A stretch of 64,000 bases of DNA from Bradyrhizobium sp. C9 (GCF_002532045.1 NZ_NWTG01000020.1:1-64000), one strand, 5' to 3'; positions 35,826 through 45,751 are shown, counted from the stretch's first letter. The notes: a model not told the origin generated them from the letters alone. Program-made: numbers and translations.

Positions 35826-38800
35826 ATGCCCAACAAGATGTTGATCGATGCCACCCACCCGGAAGAGACCCGGGTCGTCGTGGTCCGTGGCAATCGTGTC
35901 GAAGAGTTTGATTTCGAGACCGCCCAGCGCAAGCAACTGCGCGGCAACATTTACCTCGCCAAGGTCACGCGCGTAGAGCCGTCGCTGCAGGCTGCCTTCA
36001 TCGAATATGGCGGCAACCGGCACGGCTTCCTGGCCTTCAGCGAAATCCATCCCGACTACTACCAGATCCCGGTCGCCGACCGTCAGGCGCTGATCGAGGC
36101 CGACGAGCGCGCCCATCGCGAGGCCGAGGAAGAGCACGAGAACCGCGGCCATCGCCGCCGGTCGCGCCATCGCAATGCCCGCCGCCGCGGCCATGGCGAC
36201 CGTGTCCAGAGCGAGGTGATCGAGGGTGCCGCCGACGCGCAGACGCAGCCGGCGGCCGAGGCTCACGAGCACCCGGTCGATGCCGAGCATCATGAACATG
36301 ATGCCGGGCATCACGAGCACGGCGTGGCCGCCTATGAGGGTCACGAGCATGAGGCGCATGACCATGCGCATCACGACGACCATCACCACGATCATGAGCA
36401 TCACCATGACCATGGTCACGACGATCATGGCCACGATGATCACGATCATCACCTCCACGACCACGATCATACGCACGATCACGACCACGCCGCCGTCGTG
36501 AGCCAGGCGCCGGCCGCCGACGCCGCGTCCGACCCCGTCGCTGCGGTGGTCGAAGCCTCCGTTGCGTCAGCCGCGCCGGAATTCGTCGAGACCGCCGAGG
36601 TCAATCATGAGCCCGAGCGGACCCATGAGGAGCAGGTCGCGGAAAACGCCGCGCATGCCGACGACGCGCCGCACGGGACTGCCGACGACGTTCACGCCGT
36701 GGCCGACGAGCACGGCGTCGCCGAATACGCGACGCTTGCGGACGCAGCCGCGCCCGAGGCCCGGCATGGCGACGATGCCGGCGAAGACGATGATGAGGAC
36801 GACGGCGAGGAAGGCGAGGAAGAGGATGTCGTCGAGTCCGTCGGCGGCGACGACGTGCTCGAGGAGGTTCCGGAGCGCGCGTTCCGCCCGCGCCGCCAGT
36901 ACAAGATCCAGGAAGTGATCAAGCGCCGGCAGGTGATGCTGGTGCAGGTCGTCAAGGAAGAGCGCGGCAACAAGGGCGCCGCGCTGACCACGTATCTGTC
37001 GCTCGCCGGCCGTTATGCCGTGCTGATGCCCAACACCGCGCGCGGCGGCGGCATCAGCCGCAAGATCACCTCCGCCCAGGACCGCTCGCGGCTGAAGGAA
37101 GTGGTGCAGGACCTCGACGTGCCCGAGGGCATGGGGATCATCCTGCGTACCGCTGGCGCCTCCCGCAGCAAGCCGGAGATCAAGCGCGACTTCGAGTACC
37201 TGATCCGGATGTGGGAGACGGTGCGCGACCTGACGCTGAAGTCGCAGGCGCCGACCCTGGTCTATGAGGAAGGCTCGCTGATCAAGCGCTCGCTGCGCGA
37301 CCTCTACAACAAGGAGATCGACGAAATTCAGGTGGCGGGCGAAGCCGGCTACCGTGAAGCGCGCGACTTCATGAAGATGCTGATGCCGGCCAATGTGCGC
37401 GCGGTGAAGCAATATCGCGACGGCCAGCCGCTGTTCTCCCGCATGGGCGTCGAAAGCCAGCTCGACGCGATGTTCTCGCCGACCGTGCAGTTGCGCTCCG
37501 GCGGCTACATCGTGATCAACCAGACCGAGGCGCTGGTCTCGATCGACGTCAACTCCGGTCGCGCCACGCGCGAGCACCATATCGAGGACACCGCGCTCAA
37601 GACCAATCTGGAAGCCGCGGAAGAAGTCGCGCGTCAATTGCGTCTACGCGACCTCGCAGGCCTGATCGTCATCGACTTCATCGACATGGACGAGAAGCGC
37701 AACAACCGCGCGGTCGAGCGCAAGCTCTCGGACTGCCTGCGCCAGGACCGCGCGCGGATCCAGGTCGGCCGCATCTCGCATTTCGGTCTCCTGGAAATGT
37801 CGCGCCAGCGCATCCGCGCCAGCGTGCTGGAGAGTTCGACCGAGCCCTGCCCGCAATGCGGCGGAAGCGGTCACGTCCGCTCGGTCTCGTCGGTGGCGCT
37901 GCAGCTGCTGCGCGGCATCGAAGAAATCCTGATGAAGGGCGCGACTCACAATCTGGTGGTCCGCACCCGCACCGACGTCGCGCTCTACGTGCTCAACCAC
38001 AAGCGCGGCCATCTGCGCGACCTCGAGGACTCCTTCCGCGTCTCGCTGTCGATCGTGGCCGACGCCACGGTACACGGTCAGCAATCCTACATCATCGATC
38101 GCGGCGAGCAGGTGCACACGCTCGAAGCCGCCAAGGCGCTGCTTGCTGCGCAAGCTGCCGCTGCGCCGGCGCAGGTCGATGAGCCGGATGACGAGGAAGA
38201 ACTGTTCGAGTACGAGGCCGAGATCGAGACCGACGAGACCGAAGGGCTCGTCGACGACCGGACGGCCGGCGAGGAAACGGGCGCCGCCGAGGGTGAAGGC
38301 GACGGTCAGCGCCGCAAGCGCCGCCGTCGGCGCCGCGGCCGTGGTGGCGCCAACGAGCCGCGTGACGGCGTCCAGCAGCCGCGCGAGGACGGCGATCTGA
38401 TGCATGTCCTGCCCGATGGCACCGAGGCGGTTGCCGCGGGCGAAACCGAGGGCGATGAGGACGAAGGCGACGATGCGCAGGGCGCTGCCCGCGACGACCA
38501 GGCCGGCAATGGCGATCGCCGCCCGCGGCGCCGTGGACGCCGCGGCGGCCGTCGCCGGCGCGGCAGTGGCGGACCGGAAGACGGTCTCGCCGGATCGATC
38601 TCCGATGAGCTGAGCCCGGCGGCAGCACCTGAAGCCACCGACGCGGTCGCCGATTTCGACAACCGCGACGCGGAGCCGGCTCCCTCGCTGGCGCAGCCCG
38701 AGTTGTTTGCCCAGCCGACGGAATGGCAGCCGATCGAGGCCGCGCCGGTTGAGGCGATTGCGGCCGCGGCACCCGAGCCCGAAGCCGTTACAGCGCCTGC

Positions 38801-39047
38801 GGCCGAGGACACGGCGGACGCCGACCGCTCGCAGCGGCGGCGCTCGACGGTGCGCGAAAAGGTCAGCTTCGCGTCGAGCCCGCAACCCGAGACAACACCG
38901 GCGCTGGCTCAAAGCCCGGCGGAGGAAGCTGCCCCCGCCCCTGAACCCGCAGCCGCTGCCCCGCAGCCCGCACCGGAGGCCGCCACGGCCGAAGCTCCCG
39001 CGCGCAAGGGCTGGTGGTCGCGCCGCTTCGGCGGCGGCGGCAACTAG
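35826..39047 (+). CDS. rne: Ribonuclease E/G with His-rich insertion in the S1 domain
   Basis: Endoribonuclease of 1073 residues that starts mRNA decay and processes rRNA. The S1 domain begins at about residue 35 (NIYLAKVTRVEPSLQAAF) but is split: residues about 87-355 are an insertion with a stretch (147-221) containing about 34 His alternating with Asp/Glu/Gly, then an acidic run. S1 resumes at QYKIQEVIKRRQVMLVQVV. The catalytic metal aspartates are in DVNSGR (about 574) and DFIDM (about 616); the Zn-link is CPQC near 675. The C-terminal ~270 residues are Arg-rich and acidic low-complexity, a degradosome-type scaffold. Start ATG has a weak site (GAGCT). Confidence 0.95.
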   Translation: MPNKMLIDATHPEETRVVVVRGNRVEEFDFETAQRKQLRGNIYLAKVTRVEPSLQAAFIEYGGNRHGFLAFSEIHPDYYQIPVADRQALIEADERAHREAEEEHENRGHRRRSRHRNARRRGHGDRVQSEVIEGAADAQTQPAAEAHEHPVDAEHHEHDAGHHEHGVAAYEGHEHEAHDHAHHDDHHHDHEHHHDHGHDDHGHDDHDHHLHDHDHTHDHDHAAVVSQAPAADAASDPVAAVVEASVASAAPEFVETAEVNHEPERTHEEQVAENAAHADDAPHGTADDVHAVADEHGVAEYATLADAAAPEARHGDDAGEDDDEDDGEEGEEEDVVESVGGDDVLEEVPERAFRPRRQYKIQEVIKRRQVMLVQVVKEERGNKGAALTTYLSLAGRYAVLMPNTARGGGISRKITSAQDRSRLKEVVQDLDVPEGMGIILRTAGASRSKPEIKRDFEYLIRMWETVRDLTLKSQAPTLVYEEGSLIKRSLRDLYNKEIDEIQVAGEAGYREARDFMKMLMPANVRAVKQYRDGQPLFSRMGVESQLDAMFSPTVQLRSGGYIVINQTEALVSIDVNSGRATREHHIEDTALKTNLEAAEEVARQLRLRDLAGLIVIDFIDMDEKRNNRAVERKLSDCLRQDRARIQVGRISHFGLLEMSRQRIRASVLESSTEPCPQCGGSGHVRSVSSVALQLLRGIEEILMKGATHNLVVRTRTDVALYVLNHKRGHLRDLEDSFRVSLSIVADATVHGQQSYIIDRGEQVHTLEAAKALLAAQAAAAPAQVDEPDDEEELFEYEAEIETDETEGLVDDRTAGEETGAAEGEGDGQRRKRRRRRRGRGGANEPRDGVQQPREDGDLMHVLPDGTEAVAAGETEGDEDEGDDAQGAARDDQAGNGDRRPRRRGRRGGRRRRGSGGPEDGLAGSISDELSPAAAPEATDAVADFDNRDAEPAPSLAQPELFAQPTEWQPIEAAPVEAIAAAAPEPEAVTAPAAEDTADADRSQRRRSTVREKVSFASSPQPETTPALAQSPAEEAAPAPEPAAAAPQPAPEAATAEAPARKGWWSRRFGGGGN

Positions 39048-39064
39048 CGCCACCTGGAAGTTCA

Positions 39065-39092
39065 AAACGCCCGGTTCACGCCGGGCGTTTTT
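39065..39092 (+). terminator. Rho-independent terminator after rne
   Basis: AAACGCCCGG (39065-39074) and CCGGGCGTTT (39081-39090) form a 10-bp stem with a 6-nt loop, continued by a T tract. Confidence 0.9.
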
Positions 39093-39154
39093 ATTGGACA
39101 GGCCATCCGTTCGTCAGGCGCCGGCGTGACGGAGCCTGACGGAGACGGATCCCA

Positions 39155-40387
39155 ATGCAAAGCGCGATCGTTCTTGGCGGCGGCATGGTGGGCGTCAGCA
39201 CGGCGCTTCACCTGCAACGCCGCGGCTGGTCGGTGACGCTCGTCGACCGCAAGGAACCAGGCCGCGAGACCAGCTACGGCAATGCCGGCATCATCCAGAG
39301 CGAGGCGGTGCGGCCCTATCCGATGCCGCGCGATCCGGCCACGCTCGCGAGGATCGCGATGGGGCGCACCAACGACGTGCGCTATCGCCTGGCCTCGTTG
39401 CCGCGGCACGCCGGTCCGCTGCTGCGCTATTGGTGGAACTCGACACCCGAGCGGCACCGCGAAGCCACCATCGCCTGGGCACGCCTGATCGCCCACGCCA
39501 CGGCGGAGCACGACACGCTGATCCGCGATGCGCATGCCGACAATCTGATCCGTCGCGCCGGCTATCGCCTGCTGCATCGCGACCCGGCTGCACTGGAGCA
39601 GGCGATCGCCGTCGCCGAGCAGAACCAGCGTGACTTCGGCGTGCAGTTTCGCGTGCTTGACGGCAGCGAGCTCGCCAGGGCCGAGCCGTTGCTGCGCGAC
39701 GACCTGCCCGGCGCGATCCACTGGCTTGGGCCATGGACCGTGTCGGACCCCGGCGGCCTGGTCTCGGCCTATGCCGGATTGTTCGAGCGTCTCGGCGGCA
39801 CGCTGCTGCGCGGCGACGCGCAGACATTGACCGAGACCGCAACCGGCTGGTCGGTCGACACGACAGGCGGCCGGATCGATGCCGCCCACGTCGTGGTCAC
39901 GCTCGGGCCATGGTCACCGCAATTGCTGCGCAAGTTCGGCTACCGGATCCCGCTGGTGCGCAAGCGCGGCTACCATATGCATTACCAGGGCGGCCGCTCG
40001 CTCGACCTGCCGCTGGTCGACACCGCGAATGGCTATGCGATGGCGCCGATGGCCAAGGGCATCCGCATCACCACCGGCGCGGAGCTGACCAGCCCCGACG
40101 CGCCGGCGACGCCGATCCAGCTTGGCTTCGCCGAAGCGGCCGCACGCGAGCTGATCGAGATCGGCAGCCGCGTCGAGCCCGAGCCCTGGTTCGGCACCCG
40201 CCCCTGCACCACCGACATGCTGCCGGTGCTCGGGCCGGCGCCGCGCCATCGCGGGCTATGGGTGAATTTCGGTCACGGCCATCAGGGCTTCACGCTCGGC
40301 CCGGCGACGGCGCGGGTGCTGGCCGAAACGATGAACGGCGAGGCATCCTCGGTGGACACCTCGCCGTATCGGCTGGATCGCTTCTGA
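39155..40387 (+). CDS. FAD-dependent oxidoreductase (DadA/D-amino acid dehydrogenase-like)
   Basis: Protein of 410 residues of the DAO family. The N-terminus LGGGMVGVSTALHLQRRG is the FAD dinucleotide-binding site, ETSYGNAGIIQ is the covalent/FAD-contact region of DadA-type enzymes, and GLWVNFGHGHQGFTLGPATAR is the C-terminal FAD block. Likely oxidises a D-amino acid or another secondary amine at the membrane face, feeding electrons to the respiratory chain. It stands alone after the rne terminator, convergent with dctA. Confidence 0.88.
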   Translation: MQSAIVLGGGMVGVSTALHLQRRGWSVTLVDRKEPGRETSYGNAGIIQSEAVRPYPMPRDPATLARIAMGRTNDVRYRLASLPRHAGPLLRYWWNSTPERHREATIAWARLIAHATAEHDTLIRDAHADNLIRRAGYRLLHRDPAALEQAIAVAEQNQRDFGVQFRVLDGSELARAEPLLRDDLPGAIHWLGPWTVSDPGGLVSAYAGLFERLGGTLLRGDAQTLTETATGWSVDTTGGRIDAAHVVVTLGPWSPQLLRKFGYRIPLVRKRGYHMHYQGGRSLDLPLVDTANGYAMAPMAKGIRITTGAELTSPDAPATPIQLGFAEAAARELIEIGSRVEPEPWFGTRPCTTDMLPVLGPAPRHRGLWVNFGHGHQGFTLGPATARVLAETMNGEASSVDTSPYRLDRF

Positions 40388-40401
40388 CCGCTGAGGCGGA
40401 T

Positions 40402-41736
40402 TTAGTCCGTCGTCAGCGCGGTCTCCATGTCGGTCGGGTCGATCTGCCGGGCGAGATTGGCATTGAGCTTGTCGCGATCGAGCTCGCCCTCCCACCAGGC
40501 GACGATCACGCAGGCGACGCCGTTGCCGCACAGATTGGTCAGTGCGCGGCACTCGCTCATGAACTTGTCGATGCCGAGCACGATCGCCATGCCCGGCACG
40601 AGCCGCGGATCGACCACCGCAAGCGTTGCCGCCAGCGTGATGAAGCCGGCGCCGGTGATCCCGGAGGCACCCTTCGAGGTCAGCATCGCCACCACCAGGA
40701 TCGTGAGCTGCTGGCTGAACGAGAGGTCGTAGCCCAGCGCCTGCGCGATGAACAACGTCGCCAGCGTCATGTAGATATTGGTGCCGTCGAGGTTGAACGA
40801 ATAGCCTGTGGGGACCACGAGGCCGACCACCGACTTCGAGCAGCCGAGACGTTCGAGCTTCTCCATCAATGACGGCAGCGCGCTCTCGGAGGACGAGGTG
40901 CCGAGCACGATCAACAGCTCGTCCTTGATGTAGGCCAGGAACCTGAAGATCGAGAACCCCGCGATCCGCGCGATGATGCCGAGCACCACGAGGACGAACA
41001 GGGCTGCGGTCAGATAGAACGTCGCGATCAGCCCCATCAGATTGAGGATCGCGCCGGTGCCGAACTTGCCGATGGTGAAGGCCATCGCGCCGAACGCACC
41101 GATCGGCGCTGCCCGCATCACGATCGAGATCACGCCGAACACCGCATGCGCGGCGTCGTCGATGAACGAGCGGATGGTGTGGCCGCGCTCGCCGAGGCCC
41201 ATGATCGCAAAGCCGAACAGCACCGAGAACAGCAGCACCTGCAGGATCTCGCCCTGCGCGAAGGCGCCGACGACGGTGTCCGGAATGATGTGCAGCACGA
41301 AGTCGACGCTCTTCTGCGCCTCGGCCTGCTTGGCATAGCCGGCAACAGCTTGGGCGTTCGCCGCCGCATTGCCGAAGCCGGCGCCCGGCTTCACGATGTT
41401 GCCGATGAGCAAGCCGATCACCAGCGCAAAGGTCGAGACCACCTCGAAATAGACCAGCGCCTTGACGCCGATGCGGCCGACCTTCTTGGCATCCTGAATA
41501 TGGGCGATGCCCGACACCACGGTGCAGAAGATGATCGGCGCGATCACCATCTTGATCAGCTTGATGAAGCCGTCGCCGAGCGCCTTGATCCAGTCGTTGG
41601 TGGCAATGCCGGGCCACAGCCAGCCGACCAATGCACCGAGCACGATCGCGATCAGAACCTGGACGTAGAGAATCTTGTACCACGGCTTGCTACCGGCAGA
41701 CGCCGGTGAAGCCGTGGCAACGGTTGCCGCTGCCAT
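40402..41736 (-). CDS. dctA: C4-dicarboxylate transporter DctA
   Basis: Inner-membrane proton/dicarboxylate symporter of 444 residues importing succinate, fumarate and malate. It has eight helices and two re-entrant hairpins; the hairpin serine-rich loop TSSSESALPSLMEKL and the NLDGTNIYMT helix 7 motif are present, as in the DAACS family. In rhizobia DctA fuels nitrogen-fixing bacteroids. No dctBD genes are adjacent, and I found no clear -24/-12 RpoN promoter upstream. Confidence 0.93.
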   Translation of the reverse strand: MAAATVATASPASAGSKPWYKILYVQVLIAIVLGALVGWLWPGIATNDWIKALGDGFIKLIKMVIAPIIFCTVVSGIAHIQDAKKVGRIGVKALVYFEVVSTFALVIGLLIGNIVKPGAGFGNAAANAQAVAGYAKQAEAQKSVDFVLHIIPDTVVGAFAQGEILQVLLFSVLFGFAIMGLGERGHTIRSFIDDAAHAVFGVISIVMRAAPIGAFGAMAFTIGKFGTGAILNLMGLIATFYLTAALFVLVVLGIIARIAGFSIFRFLAYIKDELLIVLGTSSSESALPSLMEKLERLGCSKSVVGLVVPTGYSFNLDGTNIYMTLATLFIAQALGYDLSFSQQLTILVVAMLTSKGASGITGAGFITLAATLAVVDPRLVPGMAIVLGIDKFMSECRALTNLCGNGVACVIVAWWEGELDRDKLNANLARQIDPTDMETALTTD

Positions 41737-41768
41737 GTGTCACTCCCCCTCAGAAATGGCGGAAATAG

Positions 41769-41783
41769 CCAAGATCAACTTGG
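41769..41783. promoter_or_regulatory. Inverted repeat upstream of dctA
   Basis: CCAAG-ATCAA-CTTGG lies 33 bp before the dctA start codon in the 191-bp gap to the aminotransferase gene. It could be an operator; no regulator is assigned. Confidence 0.35.
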
Positions 41784-41927
41784 CGGTTCAAGTCAAATGG
41801 AACTGTGTGGGCCCTGCCGCTTATCCGCGGCGATCTGTCGCGTGCCGCTCCGCCGAAACCAGGCATCGCGCTGCGAAACCCGATCTGGCCGACAAGACGT
41901 ACCTGGAAGGCTCTTGAAGTTTTCCGG

Positions 41928-43115
41928 CTATTTAAGCCAATGCGCGATCCGCGCAACTGCTTCCTGCATCTCCGCCGCCGAACGCGCATAGGAAAATCGG
42001 ATGAAGGCGCGGCCGTGGATCGGATCGAAATCGACGCCCGGGGTCGCTGCGACATGCGCCTTCTCGAGCATCTCGCTGGCGAAGGCGAAGCTGTCGGAGG
42101 TGAAGTCGGAGACGTCGGCGTAGAGATAGAACGCGCCATCGGCCGGCAGGAACTTGGTCAGCCCGGCCTTCGGCAGGCCTTCGATCAGGATGCGGCGGTT
42201 CTCCTGATAGCCGCGCTTGATCGCTTCCATCTCCTCGCGGCCCTCGAAGGCCGCTTCGGCGGCGATCTGCGACAAGGTCGGAACCGAGATCGACAGGTTC
42301 TGCTGCAGCCGCTCGATCGGCCGCACCAGCACGTCGGGCACTACCATCCAGCCGACGCGCCAGCCGGTCATGCAGAAGTACTTCGAGAACGAGTTGATGA
42401 CGAGCGTGTTCGGCGACAGCTCGGCCGCCGTCACCGCAGGAAACGCGTAGTCGAGGCCGTGATAGATCTCGTCGGAGATGAAGCGGATGCCGGCACTGTC
42501 GGCGGCCGCCATCAAGTTCGACAGCGCCTCGCGCGACATCATCGTTCCGGTCGGGTTCGCAGGGCTGCCGACCAGCACGCCCTTCAGCGGTGCCTTGCGA
42601 TGGGCGGCCAGCAGCGCCTCGCCTGTCAGCGCATGGCGGGTGTCGCCGGAGGTTTCGATCAGCACAGGCTCGCAGCCGAGCGCGGTCAGGATGTGCCGGT
42701 AAGGCGGATAGCCCGGCACGGTGACGGCGACCCGGTCGCCCGGCTCGAACATCGCAAGAAACGCCAGGATGAACCCGCCCGACGAGCCCGTGGTGACGAT
42801 GATGCGCTCCGCATCGACTGCGCAGCCATACGTGTCGCGGTAATGCCGGGCGATGCGCGCGCGCAGACTGGGAATGCCGAGCGCCGAGGTGTAGTCGATC
42901 CGCCCGCCGGCCAGCGCGGCCTGCGCAGCGGCAATCGCCGGCTTCGGCGCGCCTTCGGCAGGCTGCCCCACCTCCATGTGGATGACATGGCCGCCGGCGG
43001 CCTCGATTCGCGCCGCGGCGGCCATCACGTCCATCACCATGAACGGCGGAACATCGCTCCGGCCGGACGCTGTCAACAGGCTGTTCAGTCGGTCTCTCGG
43101 TATCGATTCACGCAT
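41928..43115 (-). CDS. PLP-dependent aminotransferase, class I/II
   Basis: Cytoplasmic protein of 395 residues, fold type I. SFSKYFCMTGWRVGW holds the PLP lysine and the conserved GxRxGW; VGSPANPTGT and SDEIYHGLDY are the PLP-phosphate and ring contacts. The amino-acid substrate is not evident; aspartate aminotransferase-like members with broad specificity look most similar. Divergent from the M48 protease gene. Confidence 0.9.
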   Translation of the reverse strand: MRESIPRDRLNSLLTASGRSDVPPFMVMDVMAAAARIEAAGGHVIHMEVGQPAEGAPKPAIAAAQAALAGGRIDYTSALGIPSLRARIARHYRDTYGCAVDAERIIVTTGSSGGFILAFLAMFEPGDRVAVTVPGYPPYRHILTALGCEPVLIETSGDTRHALTGEALLAAHRKAPLKGVLVGSPANPTGTMMSREALSNLMAAADSAGIRFISDEIYHGLDYAFPAVTAAELSPNTLVINSFSKYFCMTGWRVGWMVVPDVLVRPIERLQQNLSISVPTLSQIAAEAAFEGREEMEAIKRGYQENRRILIEGLPKAGLTKFLPADGAFYLYADVSDFTSDSFAFASEMLEKAHVAATPGVDFDPIHGRAFIRFSYARSAAEMQEAVARIAHWLK

Positions 43116-43202
43116 GGATTTCTGCTATTGCACGGCCGCTGCCGAATTCGGGTTCCGATACCGGCTACCGCCCCAGACTGGCCGCATTCGGTGGCTCCTT
43201 AT

Positions 43203-43260
43203 AACGCTTTCAGACCAAGTGCATACCCGGTTCGCGTGAAGAAGAACTGCAAAAACAACA
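43203..43260. repeat. Degenerate copy of a dispersed intergenic repeat
   Basis: The segment AACGCTTTCAGACCAAGTG, then ACCCGGTTCGCGTGAAGAAG, aligns with the element at 54409-54460 (ACCGGTTCGCGTGAAGAAAA shared core). It lies between the divergent aminotransferase and M48 genes. Confidence 0.5.
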
Positions 43261-43341
43261 GACTGTGCCACGCGTCTGATCCGGTCGGATCGGGAACCGG
43301 ACGTTGCCGCGGCGCGGCCAGCCATCGCCGATAGATCGCCC

Positions 43342-44763
43342 ATGCTGTTCCGCCTCACGCTTCGCACCCGAACCCCCAAGCTGACCGGGTTCAAGCTGAC
43401 CGCATTGCTGACCGCGGTTGCGCTCGCCGTTGGTCCCGTGGTCCCGGCGCGTGCCCAGCAGAAAGGCCCGCCGGTGCTGCGCGACACCGAGTCCGAGCAG
43501 CTGCTGCGCGAATATACCCGGCCGATCCTGCGCGCCGCGGGTCTCGAGAAGCAGAACATCCAGATCGTGATCATCAACGACGGCTCGTTCAACGCCTTCG
43601 TCGCCGACGGCCGCCGCATCTTCGTCAATTACGGCGCGCTTCTGCAATCGGAGACGCCAAACCAGATCATCGGCGTGCTGGCGCATGAGACCGGCCATCT
43701 GGCCGGCGGCCATCTCGCCAAGATGCGCGAGCAGCTGGCGCAGGCGCAGACCCAGATGATCATCGCGATGCTGCTCGGCGTCGGTGCGCTGGCCGCTGGC
43801 GCTGCCGGTGGCGGCGTTGGCAACGGCCTCTCCAGCGCCGGTGCCGCCGCGATCTCGGCGCCGCAGTCGGTCATTCAGCGCACGCTGCTGTCTTACCAGC
43901 GCCAGCAGGAGGAAAACGCCGACCGCGCCGGCGTCAAGTTCCTGAACGCGACCGGCCAGTCCGCCAAGGGCATGTACGAGACGTTCAAGCGCTTCACCGA
44001 CGAGAGCCTGTTCGCCGCGCGCGGTGCCGACCCCTATCTGCAATCGCACCCGATGCCGGTCGATCGCGTTTCCGCGCTGGAGGAGCTGGCGCGCTCGAGC
44101 CCCTATTGGGACAAGAAGGACGATCCGGCGCTGCAGCTGCGTCACGACATGATGCGCGCCAAGATCTCGGGCTTCATGGAGCGGCAGGACACGGTCTACC
44201 GCCGCTATCCGCTGTCCAACACCAGCATGCCGGCGCGCTATGCACGTGCGATCACCACCTATCTGCACGGCGACCTGCGTTCGGCGATCGCGCAGATCGA
44301 CGGCCTGATCCAGGCCCAGCCCAACAATCCCTATTTCTACGAATTGCGCGGCCAGGCGCTGCTCGAAGGCGGCCGGCCGGCGGAGGCCATCGCGCCGCTG
44401 CGCCGCGCGGTGCAGCTCTCCGGCAGCTCACCGCTGATCGAGATGCTGCTCGGCCAGGCGCTGGTCGCCTCCGACAACAAGGCCTACACCGACGATGCGA
44501 TCAACATGCTGCGCGCCGCCGTTGCGCGCGAGCCGGAGGCGCCGCTCGGCTATACCCAGCTCGCGATGGCCTATGGCCGCAAGGGCGACTATGCCCAGGC
44601 CGACCTTGCCTCGGCGCAGGCCGCCTATCTGCGGGGCGACAACAAGACCGCCCGCGAACTTGCCTCGCGCGCCAAGACGCGGTTCGCGATCGGCACGCCC
44701 GGCTGGGTCAAAGCTGACGACATTGTGAGCGCCAAGCCCATGCCGGGTCAGAAAAACAACTAG
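43342..44763 (+). CDS. M48 family metalloprotease with TPR repeats (BepA-like)
   Basis: Periplasmic protein of 473 residues. N-terminal signal peptide (LTALLTAVALAVGPVVPARA), zinc-protease domain with HETGH (about H115-H119) and the downstream glutamate in RQQEENADRAG (about 193), and a C-terminal half with TPR repeats (about 300-460). BepA-like proteins degrade misassembled outer-membrane proteins and help LptD assembly. Length and layout match. Precedes the DsbA-like gene, which fits an envelope-quality role. Confidence 0.9.
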   Translation: MLFRLTLRTRTPKLTGFKLTALLTAVALAVGPVVPARAQQKGPPVLRDTESEQLLREYTRPILRAAGLEKQNIQIVIINDGSFNAFVADGRRIFVNYGALLQSETPNQIIGVLAHETGHLAGGHLAKMREQLAQAQTQMIIAMLLGVGALAAGAAGGGVGNGLSSAGAAAISAPQSVIQRTLLSYQRQQEENADRAGVKFLNATGQSAKGMYETFKRFTDESLFAARGADPYLQSHPMPVDRVSALEELARSSPYWDKKDDPALQLRHDMMRAKISGFMERQDTVYRRYPLSNTSMPARYARAITTYLHGDLRSAIAQIDGLIQAQPNNPYFYELRGQALLEGGRPAEAIAPLRRAVQLSGSSPLIEMLLGQALVASDNKAYTDDAINMLRAAVAREPEAPLGYTQLAMAYGRKGDYAQADLASAQAAYLRGDNKTARELASRAKTRFAIGTPGWVKADDIVSAKPMPGQKNN

Positions 44764-44849
44764 AAATAAACCGTAGTTCCATACAACGATCACCGAAACC
44801 GGCCCGCGGCCCTGCCGTATTTCGGGCCACCTCGAACAAGGATTTTGCC

Positions 44850-45617
44850 ATGCCAGCGCTTCGTTTTCTCGCCCCTGCCTTGCTCGCGCTCGGCATTTGC
44901 GCCGCGCCGCTCACTGCGTCCGCGCAGAGCTTCAACGACACCCAGCGCGGCGACATCGAGACCATCGTGCGCAACTACCTGATCGCGCATCCCGAGGTGC
45001 TCGAAGAGGCGATGAACGAGCTCAGCAAGCGGCAGGCTGCCGCCGAAGCCGAGAAGCATGAGCAGAGCGTCGCCAAGAACGCCGACACGATCTTCAACTC
45101 GCCGCGCGGCGTCATGCTCGGCAACAAGGATGGCGACGTCACCTTCGTCGAGTTCTTCGATTACAACTGCGGCTACTGCAAGCGCGCGATGTCCGACATG
45201 CTCGACCTGATGAAGTCGGATCCGAAGCTGAAGGTCGTGCTGAAGGAATTCCCGGTGCTGAGCCAGGGTTCGGTCGAGGCGGCGCAAGTCGCGGTCGCCG
45301 TGCGCATGCAGGATCCGACCGGCAAGAAGTATCTCGAGTTTCACCAGAAGCTGCTGGGCGGCCGCGGCGCCGCCGACAAGGCGCGCGCGCTGGCGGTCGC
45401 CAAGGACGTCGGTCTCGACATGACCAAGCTCGAGAAGGACATGGCAAGCCCCGAAGTGAAGGCGACTATCGAGGAGAACTTCCGCCTCGCCGAATCCATG
45501 GGCATGAACGGCACGCCGAGCTACGTGATCGGCAAGCAGGTCGTGATCGGCGCCGTCGGCGTCGACGGTCTCAAGGAGAAGATCGGCATTGCCCGCTGCG
45601 GCAAGGCGACCTGCTGA
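44850..45617 (+). CDS. DsbA family thiol:disulfide oxidoreductase
   Basis: Exported protein of 255 residues with a signal peptide (LLALGICAAPLTASAQ) and a thioredoxin-fold DsbA domain; the active site is CGYC (about 107-110). An N-terminal ~60-residue helical extension (NDTQRGDIETIVRNYLIAHPEV) resembles that of ScsC/Com1-type proteins, where it forms an oligomerisation stalk. The cis-Pro loop NGTPSYVIG is present. It likely forms or isomerises disulfides in the periplasm. Follows the M48 gene by 86 bp. Confidence 0.92.
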   Translation: MPALRFLAPALLALGICAAPLTASAQSFNDTQRGDIETIVRNYLIAHPEVLEEAMNELSKRQAAAEAEKHEQSVAKNADTIFNSPRGVMLGNKDGDVTFVEFFDYNCGYCKRAMSDMLDLMKSDPKLKVVLKEFPVLSQGSVEAAQVAVAVRMQDPTGKKYLEFHQKLLGGRGAADKARALAVAKDVGLDMTKLEKDMASPEVKATIEENFRLAESMGMNGTPSYVIGKQVVIGAVGVDGLKEKIGIARCGKATC

Positions 45618-45652
45618 TCGTCGCTTCGACAGCGCTCATCCATCCAAGCAAG

Positions 45653-45680
45653 ATCCGGCTGCCAGGCAGCCGGATTTTTT
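45653..45680 (+). terminator. Rho-independent terminator after the DsbA-like gene
   Basis: ATCCGGCTG and CAGCCGGAT arms (45653-45661, 45667-45675) enclose a short loop and are followed by a run of T to 45680. Confidence 0.9.
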
Positions 45681-45751
45681 GTTTGCGGCACCGAACCGCT
45701 TCCGCGCTGGGCGCAACCAAGGGGCATCACCAACAACGGAAGTCGCGCGCC

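Noticed and set aside
35603..35911. Short plus-strand frame overlapping the rne start
   Set aside because: Runs into rne in another frame, no recognisable domain or ribosome site.
36290..36495. Repetitive CACGA/CATGA-like DNA suggestive of a CRISPR or satellite
   Set aside because: It is in frame and encodes the His/Asp-rich RNase E insertion; no spacers or fixed repeat unit.
41737..41927. Search for an RpoN (-24/-12) promoter for dctA
   Set aside because: No TGGCAC-N5-TTGC-type match found on the minus strand.
45683..45751. N-terminal extension of the unknown protein from a TTG
   Set aside because: The TTG lies in the terminator T tract of the preceding gene and has no ribosome site.
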